From Streptomyces bluensis (lineage in GTDB: Bacteria; Actinomycetota; Actinomycetes; Streptomycetales; Streptomycetaceae), in assembly GCF_014650715.1 (NCBI RefSeq), contig NZ_BMVM01000018.1:1-64000 (forward strand): DNA of 64,000 nucleotides. Direction: 5' to 3'. The notes below the pieces were generated by a model. That model did no database searches and was not told the origin of the DNA. It saw only the letters and a list, made by a program, of their open reading frames with translations. Shown piece by piece: positions 15,723 to 23,785 of this stretch (within the stretch, counting starts at the first letter, position 1; every line of letters begins with the position of its first letter). A program made the position numbers and the translations under genes.

Positions 15723-16436
15723 TCACTTTCCTGTCGAATGGGCGTAGAACTCCGCGGGGTCCTGCGCGAGTGAAGCCTTCACGTAGCGGCTCGCGTCATC
15801 GACCAGGACCTCGATCGCGCCGGACTGCACGCCGTCGAGGCTGGCTCGGGCGACGTCCGCCGGGTCGATCTTCGGGACGTCGTAGCCGGCCATGATGTCG
15901 GTGTCGGCGGCTCCGAGGTGCACACCCTGGACCAGGGTCTTCTGGTCGGCGAGTTCGAGGCGGAGGCCGTTCGTCATGTTCCACTCGGCGGCCTTGGCCA
16001 CGGAGTAGGCGCCCGCTTCGTCGGAGGCGAACCAGGAGAGGACCGACAGGATGTTCACGATGCCGCCCCCGCCGTTCGAGGCGAGAACGGGTGCGAACGC
16101 GCGGATCACGCCGAGGGTTCCGAAGAAGTGCGTGTCCAGCTCCAGGCGGATCGTGTCGAGGTCGCCGGTCAGGAGGTTCGTGCGCGTCGCGATGCCGGCG
16201 TTGTTGATGAGCAGGCTGACATCGGTGGCCGCGGCGGCCGCGTCCGTTACCGACTGCGCGTCGAGGAGGTCGAGGCGCAGCGCCTCGACCCGTGGGTCCG
16301 AGACCTCGATCAGCTCGGGGCGGCGGGCCGTGGCGTAGACCTTCGCGGCGCCGCGCGCGAGCAGTTCGTCGACGAAGCGGCGGCCTATACCGCGGTTCGC
16401 TCCGGTGACGAGGGCGATCGAGCCGTTGATGTCCAT
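15723..16436 (-). CDS. SDR-family NAD(P)-dependent oxidoreductase
   Basis: 237-aa classical short-chain dehydrogenase. Cofactor motif TGANRGIG (about residues 11-18), NNAG (about 77-80), catalytic Ser in 'VNILSVLSW' and the YSVAK catalytic pair (Tyr, Lys). The substrate is unknown. It diverges from a MerR-family gene, with a MerR-type dyad between them, a typical layout for a target oxidoreductase controlled by its neighbouring regulator. Confidence 0.87.
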   Translation of the reverse strand: MDINGSIALVTGANRGIGRRFVDELLARGAAKVYATARRPELIEVSDPRVEALRLDLLDAQSVTDAAAAATDVSLLINNAGIATRTNLLTGDLDTIRLELDTHFFGTLGVIRAFAPVLASNGGGGIVNILSVLSWFASDEAGAYSVAKAAEWNMTNGLRLELADQKTLVQGVHLGAADTDIMAGYDVPKIDPADVARASLDGVQSGAIEVLVDDASRYVKASLAQDPAEFYAHSTGK

Positions 16437-16500
16437 GGGTGATTCCGATCGTTTTATGACATAAGCGGGCGCAACCGCGCTCCGTGGCTACGGTAAAACT

Positions 16501-16516
16501 TGACGTTGACGTCAAA
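16501..16516. promoter_or_regulatory. MerR-type dyad between the SDR and merR-family genes
   Basis: TTGACGTTGACGTCAA contains the perfect palindrome TTGACGTCAA (16506-16515) and an overlapping TTGACG copy. MerR-family operators of the type CTTGAC...GTCAAG sit inside the promoter spacer; this site lies 24 bp before the MerR gene ATG and 70 bp from the SDR start. Confidence 0.55.
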
Positions 16517-16539
16517 GGCAAATCGTGTGGAGGCGCACC

Positions 16540-16935
16540 ATGCGCATCGGTGAGCTGGCCCGCAGGGCCAAGGTGAGCACGCGTGCGCTGCGCTACTACG
16601 AGGAGCAGGGCATCCTCAGCTCCGAGCGCACGCCGAGTGGGCAGCGGCACTACCCGGAGTCGGCGGTCGACCGGGTACGGCTCATCCAGCAGCTCTACGC
16701 CGCCGGGCTCGGCAGCCGCATGATCGCGTCCTTCCTGCCCTGCGTTGACGCCAAGCACGCGGAGCCCGAGATGGTCGAGCGCCTGCGTGCCGAACGTGCT
16801 CGTATCACCGCGAGTGTCGCCGAGCTTCAGGAGGCGGGGCGGAGGCTGGATCTGTTGATCGAGCTCGCCGCGTATCCAGGCAGAAGGCGCTGCCCGGCAT
16901 CGCTCGACGAGCAGTCGAGGACTGCTACGGGCTGA
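16540..16935 (+). CDS. MerR-family transcriptional regulator
   Basis: 131-aa MerR regulator: winged HTH at the start (MRIGELARRAKVSTRALRYY, then EEQGILSSERTPSGQRHY), then the helix 'VDRVRLIQQLYAAGLGSRMI' and a coiled-coil dimerisation helix (about 85-115). No conserved Cys pair of metal-sensing MerR proteins is seen in the effector region, although single Cys residues are present. It probably responds to a small organic compound and controls the divergent SDR gene. The ATG at 16540 is used rather than GTG 16525 because it gives the canonical MRIGELA start. Its 3' end overlaps the SRAP gene by 11 bp. Confidence 0.85.
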   Translation: MRIGELARRAKVSTRALRYYEEQGILSSERTPSGQRHYPESAVDRVRLIQQLYAAGLGSRMIASFLPCVDAKHAEPEMVERLRAERARITASVAELQEAGRRLDLLIELAAYPGRRRCPASLDEQSRTATG

Positions 16936-17671
16936 CCTCTTCCACGAGGTCAGGGCCGTTGTTGGCGGTGCTGTTCACCGCCGTGGAGACGGGGCGGGCG
17001 TTGAGGTGACCGTCTGCGGGCTGGGTCAGTAGGGCGCGCAGGTCGTCCGGGTCGTCCTGGTGGGGGTCGAGCCAGGCGTCGTAGTGGTCCGGAGTGAGGG
17101 CGAGCGGCATGCGGGGGTGGACCCGGCCTGCCGCGTCGGTGGCCTCTGTGGTGATGATGGTGCAGGTCATCAGCCAGGCTTCCGGGTCGTCGGCCTTGGT
17201 CTCCGGTACGCGCCAGTACTCGTACAGGCCCGCGAGCGCCATGACCTGTCCGTCGGCCGGGTGGATGAAGTACGGCTGCTTGCGGGTCCTGCCCGTGGCC
17301 CGGTCCTTGAGCTGCTCCCACTCGTAGAAGCCGTCGGCCGGGAGCAGGCAGCGATGCCGGGCGAAGGCGCGGCGGTAGGCGGGCTTCTCGTGCACCGTCT
17401 CCACCCTCGCGTTGATCATCCGGGAACCGATCTTCGGGTCCTTGGCCCAGGACGGCACCAGGCCCCAGCGCAGCCGGCACAGCTCGCGGCGCACCGCGGC
17501 GCCGTCGCCGTCGCCTTTGTCGCGCGGCGCCCGTTCCAGGACGGCGTAGACGTCGTCGGTGGGCGCGACGTTCCAGTTCGCCACCAGGGCTTCGTCGGGC
17601 CGCCACTCGGCGACGTGGAAGAGCCGGGTCAGCTCCTGCGGACTGCGGGTGGAGGCGTAGCGGCCGCACAT
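16925..17671 (-). CDS. SOS response-associated peptidase (SRAP, YedK/HMCES-like)
   Basis: 248-aa SRAP protein. MCGRYAS at the N-terminus supplies the invariant Cys2, which becomes the N-terminal residue and forms a thiazolidine link with abasic sites in single-stranded DNA. The other family landmarks are 'NWNVAPTDDVYAV', 'RWGLVPSWAKDP', 'MINARVETVHEKPAYRRAF', 'CLLPADGFYEWEQ' and 'HPRMPLAL' (catalytic His). It protects or repairs abasic sites during replication. No LexA-box-like site is obvious upstream. Confidence 0.92.
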   Translation of the reverse strand: MCGRYASTRSPQELTRLFHVAEWRPDEALVANWNVAPTDDVYAVLERAPRDKGDGDGAAVRRELCRLRWGLVPSWAKDPKIGSRMINARVETVHEKPAYRRAFARHRCLLPADGFYEWEQLKDRATGRTRKQPYFIHPADGQVMALAGLYEYWRVPETKADDPEAWLMTCTIITTEATDAAGRVHPRMPLALTPDHYDAWLDPHQDDPDDLRALLTQPADGHLNARPVSTAVNSTANNGPDLVEEVSP

Positions 17672-17880
17672 ACCGCCACTGTGCCACGGCTACCGCCGGG
17701 GACGGCGGCTCTGGGCGTCAGGCGGCTGCACCTGCCGCCGCCCGCGGCGAAGCGGTGCTCGCGGCGCGACTTCTACGACGTACCCCTTCTCCTACGACGC
17801 GCTGCGTCGCCGTTACCCGGCGGCGGATCACGGGTACCCGGCGCCTTCCCGGAAGAGCGGGAGAAGTGGGAGATACGATC

Positions 17881-18438
17881 ATGGCCCTGCCCCTGATGCG
17901 CGATGACGCAGTCGACATCCTCACGCGGCAGCACGCACAGATCCGCCGCGGCTTCTACAAGGCCGCTCTGCCCGGGCCGACGCGCCGCCGGGCGTTCGAC
18001 CAGCTGATGCGCCTGCTCGCCGTTCACGAGGCCGCGGAGGAAGCTCATGTCCACCCCGTGGCACGCCGTGCGTTGCAGGCCGGCCGTGCCCTCACCGCAC
18101 GGCGCCGCGAGGAGGAGAAACAGGCCAAGAAGCTTCTGGCCGCTCTGCGGCGTACCGGACCGCAGGGCAAGGGCTACCTTCGGCAGCTGAACGCGGCACG
18201 CAAGGCCGTGCTGGAACACGCCGCCCGGGAGGAACGTGAGGAGTTCGCCGCCCTGCGTCGTGTGGTCGGCGCGAGGCGACTGCGGATGCTCGGCGCGGAG
18301 ATCAAGCTCACGCAGGCGTACGCGCCCACCCGACCGCACCCCTTGGTGAACAACGAGGCGGCCAACAAGCTGGCGGCGCCGTTCCTCGGGCCGGTCGACC
18401 GTCTCCGCGACCTCGCCCGGCACGCGACGCACCGGTGA
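17881..18438 (+). CDS. hemerythrin-like HHE-domain protein
   Basis: 185-aa four-helix protein. Iron-ligand pattern: 'LTRQHAQIRRGF' (helix 1), 'AVHEAAEEAHVHPVARRAL' (helix 2, HExxxE-like) and 'LEHAAREEREEFAALRR' (helix 4, HxxxE). Members bind a di-iron site and act in O2, NO or redox sensing. ATG 17881 follows GAGAAGTGGGAG; the open frame back to 17755 is not supported. It is followed at 88 bp by a beta-helix protein on the same strand, with no obvious functional link. Confidence 0.8.
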   Translation: MALPLMRDDAVDILTRQHAQIRRGFYKAALPGPTRRRAFDQLMRLLAVHEAAEEAHVHPVARRALQAGRALTARRREEEKQAKKLLAALRRTGPQGKGYLRQLNAARKAVLEHAAREEREEFAALRRVVGARRLRMLGAEIKLTQAYAPTRPHPLVNNEAANKLAAPFLGPVDRLRDLARHATHR

Positions 18439-18525
18439 ACGACTGGTCCGCCGGCGTCTGAGGGGGCGACGGGGGCGACCCGACTGGTGCGGTGACCGCC
18501 ACGCGCGGCCGAACAGGGGAGCCAT

Positions 18526-20139
18526 ATGTCCATGCCACTGACGGTGGATGCCCGCGAGCACGGTCTGGTCGGGGACGGCACCACCAACGACCAGCCGGCG
18601 CTCCAGAAGCTGGTGGACACCCTCGGCGAGGCCTGTGCCGCGGACGGCCGTCCCCGGATCATTCACGTTCCCGCCGGCCGCTACGTGATCCAGGACGAGC
18701 CCACCCTCTGGCGGAGTGGTGTATCCCTGCTCGGCGCCGGGCGGGGCGCCACCTGCTTCGAGCTGCGCAACCCCGGCCGCCCGGCGAGCCCCGTACCGCT
18801 GGCCTGGTTCACCGCCGCGAAGCACGGAGCCGGACGGGGTAATTGTCTGGCCGACATCGCCTTCGCCCACCTGGAGGTCGACGGCTCGGGGGCGCGGACC
18901 GAGGAGTACGACCCCCTGGCCAAGGGACTCGGGTTGCAGTACGTGCTGCGGGGCCGTTTCACCGACCTGTACATCCATGACACCGCCGCGACCGGCTTCG
19001 GCTGCGACTTCCTCCAGGACACGGTCGTCGAGGGCGTGCTGGCCGAGCGGTGCGGGGCGCAGGACCCCGGCGAGAAGATGGGGGGCGCCGGGATCGGGAT
19101 CGGCATCGGCGGCTGGGGCGGTGTCGAACGCCTCACGGTGACCGCCTGTACCGCGACCGGTAACGGCACCAACGGCATCTTCGTGGAACTCCAGCAGGAG
19201 AACTGGCCGCCACCGCGCGGTATCCGCATCACCGCCTGTCACGCCGAGGACAACCGGTTCGGGATCTCCGACTGGGGCGCGGACGGCCTGCTGGTCACCT
19301 CCTCGACGATGATCGGCAACCACGAGGCCGGGTTCGACGTCTCCTCCCAGGGCACCGCGGGCGTGGGCGGGCGGGGTGGGATCGTCACCGGCTGCGTCAT
19401 CGACGGCAACGTCCGCGACGGCGTCGGGCTCGGAAACACCCCAGGCCCGTACGCCCTGCGCGGTACCCGCATCAGCAACAACGGCCGGTACGGGTACTGG
19501 CAGCACAACCTGGCCGGCGGCGACCAGGAACCGGCGACCGACATCGTGCTGGAGTCCAACGACATCCGCGACAACGCCCTCGACGGTGTCCGCTTCGACG
19601 CCGCCCTGCGGGAGGTGGCGATCCTGGGCAACCGCGTCCACGACAACGGCCGCCGCGCCGCACCGGCGGCGAAGGGGGAAGGCCCGGGCGTACGGTTCGC
19701 GCCGCGCTCCATGACCGACGAGCACGCCGACTGGGCCCCGGACGCCCACCGCGGCAAGCAGCTCACGGTGGGCGGCCAGACGGCCATGGTCACGGGCAAC
19801 ACCGGGACGGTACTGGCCCTTGCCCCAGCCCGCCCCGGTGCGGACACGGCCTGGGACAACGGCACTCCCGCGCCGGGCTCCGCCTACCACCTCCCGGACG
19901 CACCCACACCGCGGGCAGGTCTCACGGCCGACGCCACCGTCACCCACCCCCACCTGCACGGCAACCGCGTCCGGGACGACCAGCAGCCCAGGACCCAGAC
20001 CCACGCCCTCTGGATCACCCACGGCGCCCGCTGGACGGGCGGCCGGGTCACCAGCAACGACTTCAGCGGCAACGCCTCGGCCGCCACCCGCTTCGACACG
20101 GCCCCGACCGGCGGCCGATGGCACGACAACGACGGCTGA
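18526..20139 (+). CDS. right-handed parallel beta-helix (pectate-lyase-3-like) protein
   Basis: 537-aa protein. The N-terminus 'DAREHGLVGDGTTNDQPALQ' and 'IHVPAGRYVI' are typical of the pectate lyase superfamily (PF12708-like) cap, and the body shows repeating beta-helix coils with Asn ladders ('VTACTATGNGTNGIFVE', 'ITACHAEDNRFGISDWG', 'ILGNRVHDNGRR'). No signal peptide is visible, which is unusual for a polysaccharide-active enzyme, so it may be cytosolic or exported another way. GGGGAG lies 7 bp before the ATG. The enzyme activity and substrate cannot be told from sequence. Confidence 0.8.
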   Translation: MSMPLTVDAREHGLVGDGTTNDQPALQKLVDTLGEACAADGRPRIIHVPAGRYVIQDEPTLWRSGVSLLGAGRGATCFELRNPGRPASPVPLAWFTAAKHGAGRGNCLADIAFAHLEVDGSGARTEEYDPLAKGLGLQYVLRGRFTDLYIHDTAATGFGCDFLQDTVVEGVLAERCGAQDPGEKMGGAGIGIGIGGWGGVERLTVTACTATGNGTNGIFVELQQENWPPPRGIRITACHAEDNRFGISDWGADGLLVTSSTMIGNHEAGFDVSSQGTAGVGGRGGIVTGCVIDGNVRDGVGLGNTPGPYALRGTRISNNGRYGYWQHNLAGGDQEPATDIVLESNDIRDNALDGVRFDAALREVAILGNRVHDNGRRAAPAAKGEGPGVRFAPRSMTDEHADWAPDAHRGKQLTVGGQTAMVTGNTGTVLALAPARPGADTAWDNGTPAPGSAYHLPDAPTPRAGLTADATVTHPHLHGNRVRDDQQPRTQTHALWITHGARWTGGRVTSNDFSGNASAATRFDTAPTGGRWHDNDG

Positions 20140-20228
20140 CACCACGACACACCAGGACACACCACGGCACACTGACACCTCGACAACGACGGCCCCGTCG
20201 CGACGGCCCCCCCGTCACGTCGGCCCCG

Positions 20229-21308
20229 TCACGTCTCTCCCGGCGGCTGTCCGGAGCGCCGCAGCGCGGTGGCCTGTGCGGCGAGCATCCCGATGAAGAC
20301 CACCGCCCACACCGCCAGCGCCACCCACGTCACGTCGGCGCCGACCGTGGTCATCCAGCCCCACCCCGCCGCCTCTCCCAGTGCCCGGGACGCCACTCCG
20401 TACATGGCCACGGGGAAGACGAAGCTCCACAGGCTCGTCTCGTACCGCAGGGGAACGCGGCGCAGCACGTGCCGCCACACGCCCAGCGCGAGCAGGAGCG
20501 GGATCAGCCAGGTGGAGAACGCCCACAGCACGACCGACGTGCCTGCCACGAACGTCCCGGGCACCAGCGTGTCTCCGAGCGGGAGGCGAAGGAGCCTCAC
20601 ACCGGCCAGCACGCTGATCGCGGGGGCACCCATGAACACCCAGTAGGGCGGGTCCAACTCCCCCGGCTCCACGGGCTCCAGCAGGAGCCGGGCCAGTACC
20701 AGCGCTGCCACCAGCAGGAACTGCAACAGTCCGACGGCCCAGCACCCCGAGGCCAGATAGCCCAGGGCCGGGCTGCCGGTGTGCTGGGCGAGGGCGGCGA
20801 GGGCGATGGCGACGGACTGCGTGGCCACCGCCCAGATGAGCCACATACCGTTGACCTGGCGCAGTGACAGACTGTGACCGTGACCTGAGCAGATCAGGAA
20901 GAGCGGCACACCGTAACCGAGCACCACCCACCCGGCTCCGCCGATGACGGTCAGCGTGGCGACGGCACCGTAGTGCTGGTCGACGGCCAGCCGGGCGGCC
21001 AGCACCTCGGACGCGGCGACGAAGGTGAGGAAGGCGAAGGCGCGCGGGCCCGCGAGTTCGGCGCGGAAACGCCGCCACCGGTACGCCAGGCGCCACAGGT
21101 AGGCCGCGCACAGCAGCACGTATCCCACGATCGCGATCCAGAGCAGGACCGCCGAGGAAGTCGTCGCGCCGTCCTGGGCCAGAAGGGTGGACACCGCGCC
21201 CGTGGCCATGACGAACGCGAACGCCCCCGGGGCGAGGCCCTCCACCACACCGGCCACCGCACGCCGCCGCATGCTGGGCGGCCCACCGGGCATCGCGGCG
21301 TTCGTCAC
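20229..21308 (-). CDS. TehA/SLAC1-family (tellurite-resistance/dicarboxylate) transporter
   Basis: 359-aa membrane protein with about ten hydrophobic helices of the voltage-dependent anion channel superfamily (TehA, Mae1, SLAC1). The helix 1 motif 'GAFAFVMATGAVSTLLA' (PGxFxxVMATG) is the family signature, and 'LWSFVFPVAMYGVASRALG' (FPxGxY-like) marks the ninth helix. It probably moves an anion such as a dicarboxylate, sulfite or nitrate. The GTG start has a strong GGAGGTGA 5 bp upstream. It converges on the beta-helix gene. Confidence 0.82.
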   Translation of the reverse strand: MTNAAMPGGPPSMRRRAVAGVVEGLAPGAFAFVMATGAVSTLLAQDGATTSSAVLLWIAIVGYVLLCAAYLWRLAYRWRRFRAELAGPRAFAFLTFVAASEVLAARLAVDQHYGAVATLTVIGGAGWVVLGYGVPLFLICSGHGHSLSLRQVNGMWLIWAVATQSVAIALAALAQHTGSPALGYLASGCWAVGLLQFLLVAALVLARLLLEPVEPGELDPPYWVFMGAPAISVLAGVRLLRLPLGDTLVPGTFVAGTSVVLWAFSTWLIPLLLALGVWRHVLRRVPLRYETSLWSFVFPVAMYGVASRALGEAAGWGWMTTVGADVTWVALAVWAVVFIGMLAAQATALRRSGQPPGET

Positions 21309-21383
21309 AGCCTCACCTCCGCCTCACCGGGACGGCCCGGCACACACGCCGCACGTCGTCGTCACCGACCAGCGCGCGGCCCG

Positions 21384-21743
21384 TCACCGCTTCCTCAGCC
21401 ACTCGGCGAGTACGGCGGCCTGGCTGTGGTCCACATCCTTGGTCGCGGTCAGCAACGTCAGCTTGTCGTGGGCGGCGAGGTCGCGCAGACGCCCGGCCGC
21501 CTCCCGGTGCCCGGCGTCGCGCAACTCGGCCAGGTAGCGGCTGCGGAACTCGGCGAAACGGCCGGGTTCGTGGCCGTACCACTTGCGCAGTTCGGTCGAG
21601 GGGGCCACATCACGCAGCCACTCGTCCAGGTGCGCGTCCTCCTTGCGCATGCCCCGCGGCCAGACGCGGTCGACGAGCACCCGCATTCCGTCCTTCGGCG
21701 AGGTCTCCTCGTAGACCCGCCGGCACGTGATCTGTTCGGCCAT
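21384..21743 (-). CDS. DUF488 family protein
   Basis: 119-aa DUF488 protein: 'RRVYEETSPKDGMRVLVDRV', 'WPRGMRKEDAHLDEWLRDVA', 'LRKWYGHEPGRFAEFRSRY' and 'LTLLTATKDVDHSQAAVLAE' are family landmarks. Function is unknown; structures suggest a nucleotide- or phosphate-binding fold. It lies 75 bp downstream of the TehA-like gene start region in the opposite reading order and may share its message. Confidence 0.85.
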   Translation of the reverse strand: MAEQITCRRVYEETSPKDGMRVLVDRVWPRGMRKEDAHLDEWLRDVAPSTELRKWYGHEPGRFAEFRSRYLAELRDAGHREAAGRLRDLAAHDKLTLLTATKDVDHSQAAVLAEWLRKR

Positions 21744-22047
21744 GACGGCACCCTCCAGATCGATCGGTCACCCGGAGCCCGTTGAGGGCGGTCCGCCGCG
21801 CAACAGGCGTGTGACCTCCCCCATTTTATCGGCGGGCGGCCACGCGAGCCGCTCAAGCGATGGTGAGGGCCGTTTCGAAGTCGGCGTACGTCCCCGTCCG
21901 TGCCGAGACTCCGGCGCCGGGCGATGGCCCACTGGAGCCGCTCCTGGTCGCCCGCGGCGCTGCCGGTGGTCGGCGGGCGGTTGTCCGTGGCGGGTGCCAC
22001 GCTGGGCAGACAGAGGATCTGAGGATCTACGGAAGGGCGTGATCAGC
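21744..22047. other. 304-bp intergenic region between DUF488 and VOC genes
   Basis: Divergent promoter region. Open frames on both strands were examined; none has both a plausible start and coding-like codon bias over its full length. The GAGGATCTGAGGATCTACGGAAG direct repeat just before the VOC start (about 22012-22035) is the only structure noted. Confidence 0.35.
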
Positions 22048-22845
22048 ATGATCACCACGGACTTCGTCCCCGGCTCGCCCTGTTGGCTCGACCTCGGCGC
22101 TCCCGACGTCCGCGCCGCAGCGGCCTTCTACAGCGCCGTGTTCGGGTGGGACTACGCATCCATGGGTGAGGGCGAGGACATGGAAGGCGGTGTGTTCCGG
22201 AAGGACGGCAAGGTCGTCGCCGGGCTCGGCAAGCTCACCGAGGAAGGCGCCCGCCCGGCCTGGATGATCTACTACAGCGTCACCGACGTGGACGCCACGA
22301 CCCAGGCCGTGGAGCGCGCCGGCGGCACCGTACGGGTGACCCCGACGGACCTCGGCGACTGGGGCCGGATGGCGCAGTACAGCGATCCGCTGCACGGCCA
22401 GTTCGCCGTCTGGCAGCCGGGCACGGACAAGGGCGTCGAGCTGGTGGACCGGCCCGGCTCGCTGTGCTGGACCGAGTTGTACACCACCGACGCCGCAGCC
22501 GCGAAGGAGTTCTACGGCGGTGTCCTCGGCTGGCAGTTCAGCGACATGCAGTTGCCCGGTGGCGGGGGCACGTACTCCCTCATCGCCCCCGCCGGGCTCC
22601 CTCCGGAACGCATGCACGGCGGCCTCATGGAGCTGCCCAAGGAGCACCTCGCCCTGGCGCACGGGCGGCCGTACTGGCACCCGGTCTTCGCCGTCACCGA
22701 CTGCGACGCCGCGGTCGCCAAGGTCACCGGGAACGGCGGCAGCGTGCAGATGGGGCCGGAGGACGCGGAGGGCGTCGGCCGTCTCGCCGTCTGCCTGGAC
22801 CCGGCGAACGCGGACTTCGTGGTGCTCACCCCGACCGGGAGTTGA
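22048..22845 (+). CDS. two-domain VOC (glyoxalase/bleomycin-resistance fold) protein
   Basis: 265-aa protein made of two vicinal-oxygen-chelate domains: about 8-125 ('PCWLDLGAPDVRAAAAFYSA', 'VFGWDY') and about 138-262 ('LCWTELYTTDAAAAKEFYGG', 'VLGWQF'). The fused VOC pair resembles Streptomyces proteins of the hydroxylase or 27-kDa antigen type; the substrate is unknown. Metal ligands are not clearly conserved. ATG 22048 has GGAAG at 22031-22035. Confidence 0.83.
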   Translation: MITTDFVPGSPCWLDLGAPDVRAAAAFYSAVFGWDYASMGEGEDMEGGVFRKDGKVVAGLGKLTEEGARPAWMIYYSVTDVDATTQAVERAGGTVRVTPTDLGDWGRMAQYSDPLHGQFAVWQPGTDKGVELVDRPGSLCWTELYTTDAAAAKEFYGGVLGWQFSDMQLPGGGGTYSLIAPAGLPPERMHGGLMELPKEHLALAHGRPYWHPVFAVTDCDAAVAKVTGNGGSVQMGPEDAEGVGRLAVCLDPANADFVVLTPTGS

Positions 22846-22890
22846 ACCCCCGAGGCGGAGGGTCTCGGGCACAGGCCCCAGGCCGCGGCC

Positions 22891-22986
22891 GTCGTCGCGG
22901 CTGTCGTCGCGGCTGTCGTCGCGGCTGTCGTCGCGGCTGTCGTCGCGGCTGTAACCACGGCTGTAATCACGGCTGTTATCGCGCCG
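22891..22986. repeat. 12-bp tandem repeat (8 units)
   Basis: GTCGTCGCGGCT occurs five times without change (22891-22950), then as GTAACCACGGCT, GTAATCACGGCT and GTTATCGCGCCG. The last unit overlaps the stop of the small minus-strand gene at 22976. The array lies in the gap after the VOC gene. Confidence 0.85.
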
Positions 22987-23137
22987 GCCGGTCCGGCCGG
23001 CCGGCCTCCTGCCCTGTCAGCAGTTCCGCCGCCTGGTGCTGGGTGCGTTCCGCCGCGATCCGTGCTTCCGCTACGGCATCTCCACGTTCGCGTACCAGAT
23101 TTTCATAGATCGGCAGGTCATCGCTTTCATTGTGCAT
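22976..23137 (-). CDS. 53-aa small protein, unknown function
   Basis: A minus-strand frame from ATG 23137 to TAA (22976-22978) encodes MHNESDDLPIYENLVRERGD followed by a helical Ala/Glu-rich part (AVAEARIAAERTQHQAAELL) and an Arg/Pro-rich tail. It reads like a real soluble helical protein. Codons are AT-rich for this genome (AAT, GAA, TAT, GTA), unlike its neighbours, and it uses TAA, which points to recent acquisition or weak expression. It lies 37 bp downstream of the small membrane protein gene on the same strand and may be co-transcribed. No family recognised. Confidence 0.5.
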   Translation of the reverse strand: MHNESDDLPIYENLVRERGDAVAEARIAAERTQHQAAELLTGQEAGRPDRPAR

Positions 23138-23174
23138 GCGTGAGTGGTTTCCGCGACTCGTTCCTGTAATGCCG

Positions 23175-23528
23175 TCAGACCCGGTTGAGCCGGGCGGCGA
23201 TTCCGTGGCCGATCAGCAAATACACACCGGCCGGAAGGCCATAATTAAGGGCAACACGTAGACCTTCCGTGTCCATCGTGAAAATGTCCCGCGCCCATCC
23301 CGACAGCCAGTCCGCCGCTCCGCGCACGAAATCGACGAATGCGTTCCCCTGGTTGGCGTCCAGCAGGTAGAGCACGATCCACAGACCCAGAAGGCCGGCC
23401 GCGACGTCGGCGATCGTGCAGATCGCCAGAGCTGTCCGCCGTGCGGCGGCCTGGTTGCGCAGGGACCGTTCGGGCCCCGGGGAGTTGCCGTACGCCTGGT
23501 ATCCAGAAGCCGGGTCGATGTTGCTCAC
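23175..23528 (-). CDS. small two-helix membrane protein
   Basis: 117-aa protein with two membrane segments: 'ICTIADVAAGLLGLWIVLYL' (about 45-64) and 'LNYGLPAGVYLLIGHGIAA' (about 94-112), separated by an amphipathic loop. The GTG at 23528 is preferred; the frame continues to 23699 but the extra 57 residues are basic and non-coding-like. Streptomyces genomes carry many such two-helix proteins of unknown function. It is followed closely by the 53-aa gene. Confidence 0.6.
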   Translation of the reverse strand: MSNIDPASGYQAYGNSPGPERSLRNQAAARRTALAICTIADVAAGLLGLWIVLYLLDANQGNAFVDFVRGAADWLSGWARDIFTMDTEGLRVALNYGLPAGVYLLIGHGIAARLNRV

Positions 23529-23727
23529 AAGAAATCCAATCCGAGGCGTTGTCCTGTGGAAAGGTCGCCCGGTGCCGAGATTCAGCCCCGTGAGCAACCC
23601 ACTTCTTTCTGCCTCAGCGTCCTGCGTGCGCGACCGTGTTACACCCCGTCCGCTATGACCCACATATGACTTCCTATTCCGGCACTTGCCCACATGCATA
23701 CGCGGGAGGGCATATTGCGGATGACGG

Positions 23728-23765
23728 AAGGCCGGCTCGGTGCCGTGGGCGCCGAGCCGGCCTTT
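23728..23765. terminator. argG transcription terminator
   Basis: AAGGCCGGCTCGG...CCGAGCCGGCCTT is a 13-bp perfect stem with a short loop, lying 21 bp past the argG stop on the minus strand. The flanking T/A bases fit a factor-independent terminator. Confidence 0.75.
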
Positions 23766-23785
23766 GCCGTTGTGCGGACGACTGG

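Noticed and set aside
21860..22042. 60-aa plus-strand frame before the VOC gene
   Set aside because: Mixed codon bias, no ribosome-binding site and no recognisable pattern.
22891..22986. Possible CRISPR-like repeat
   Set aside because: 12-bp units are contiguous without spacers, so this is a minisatellite.
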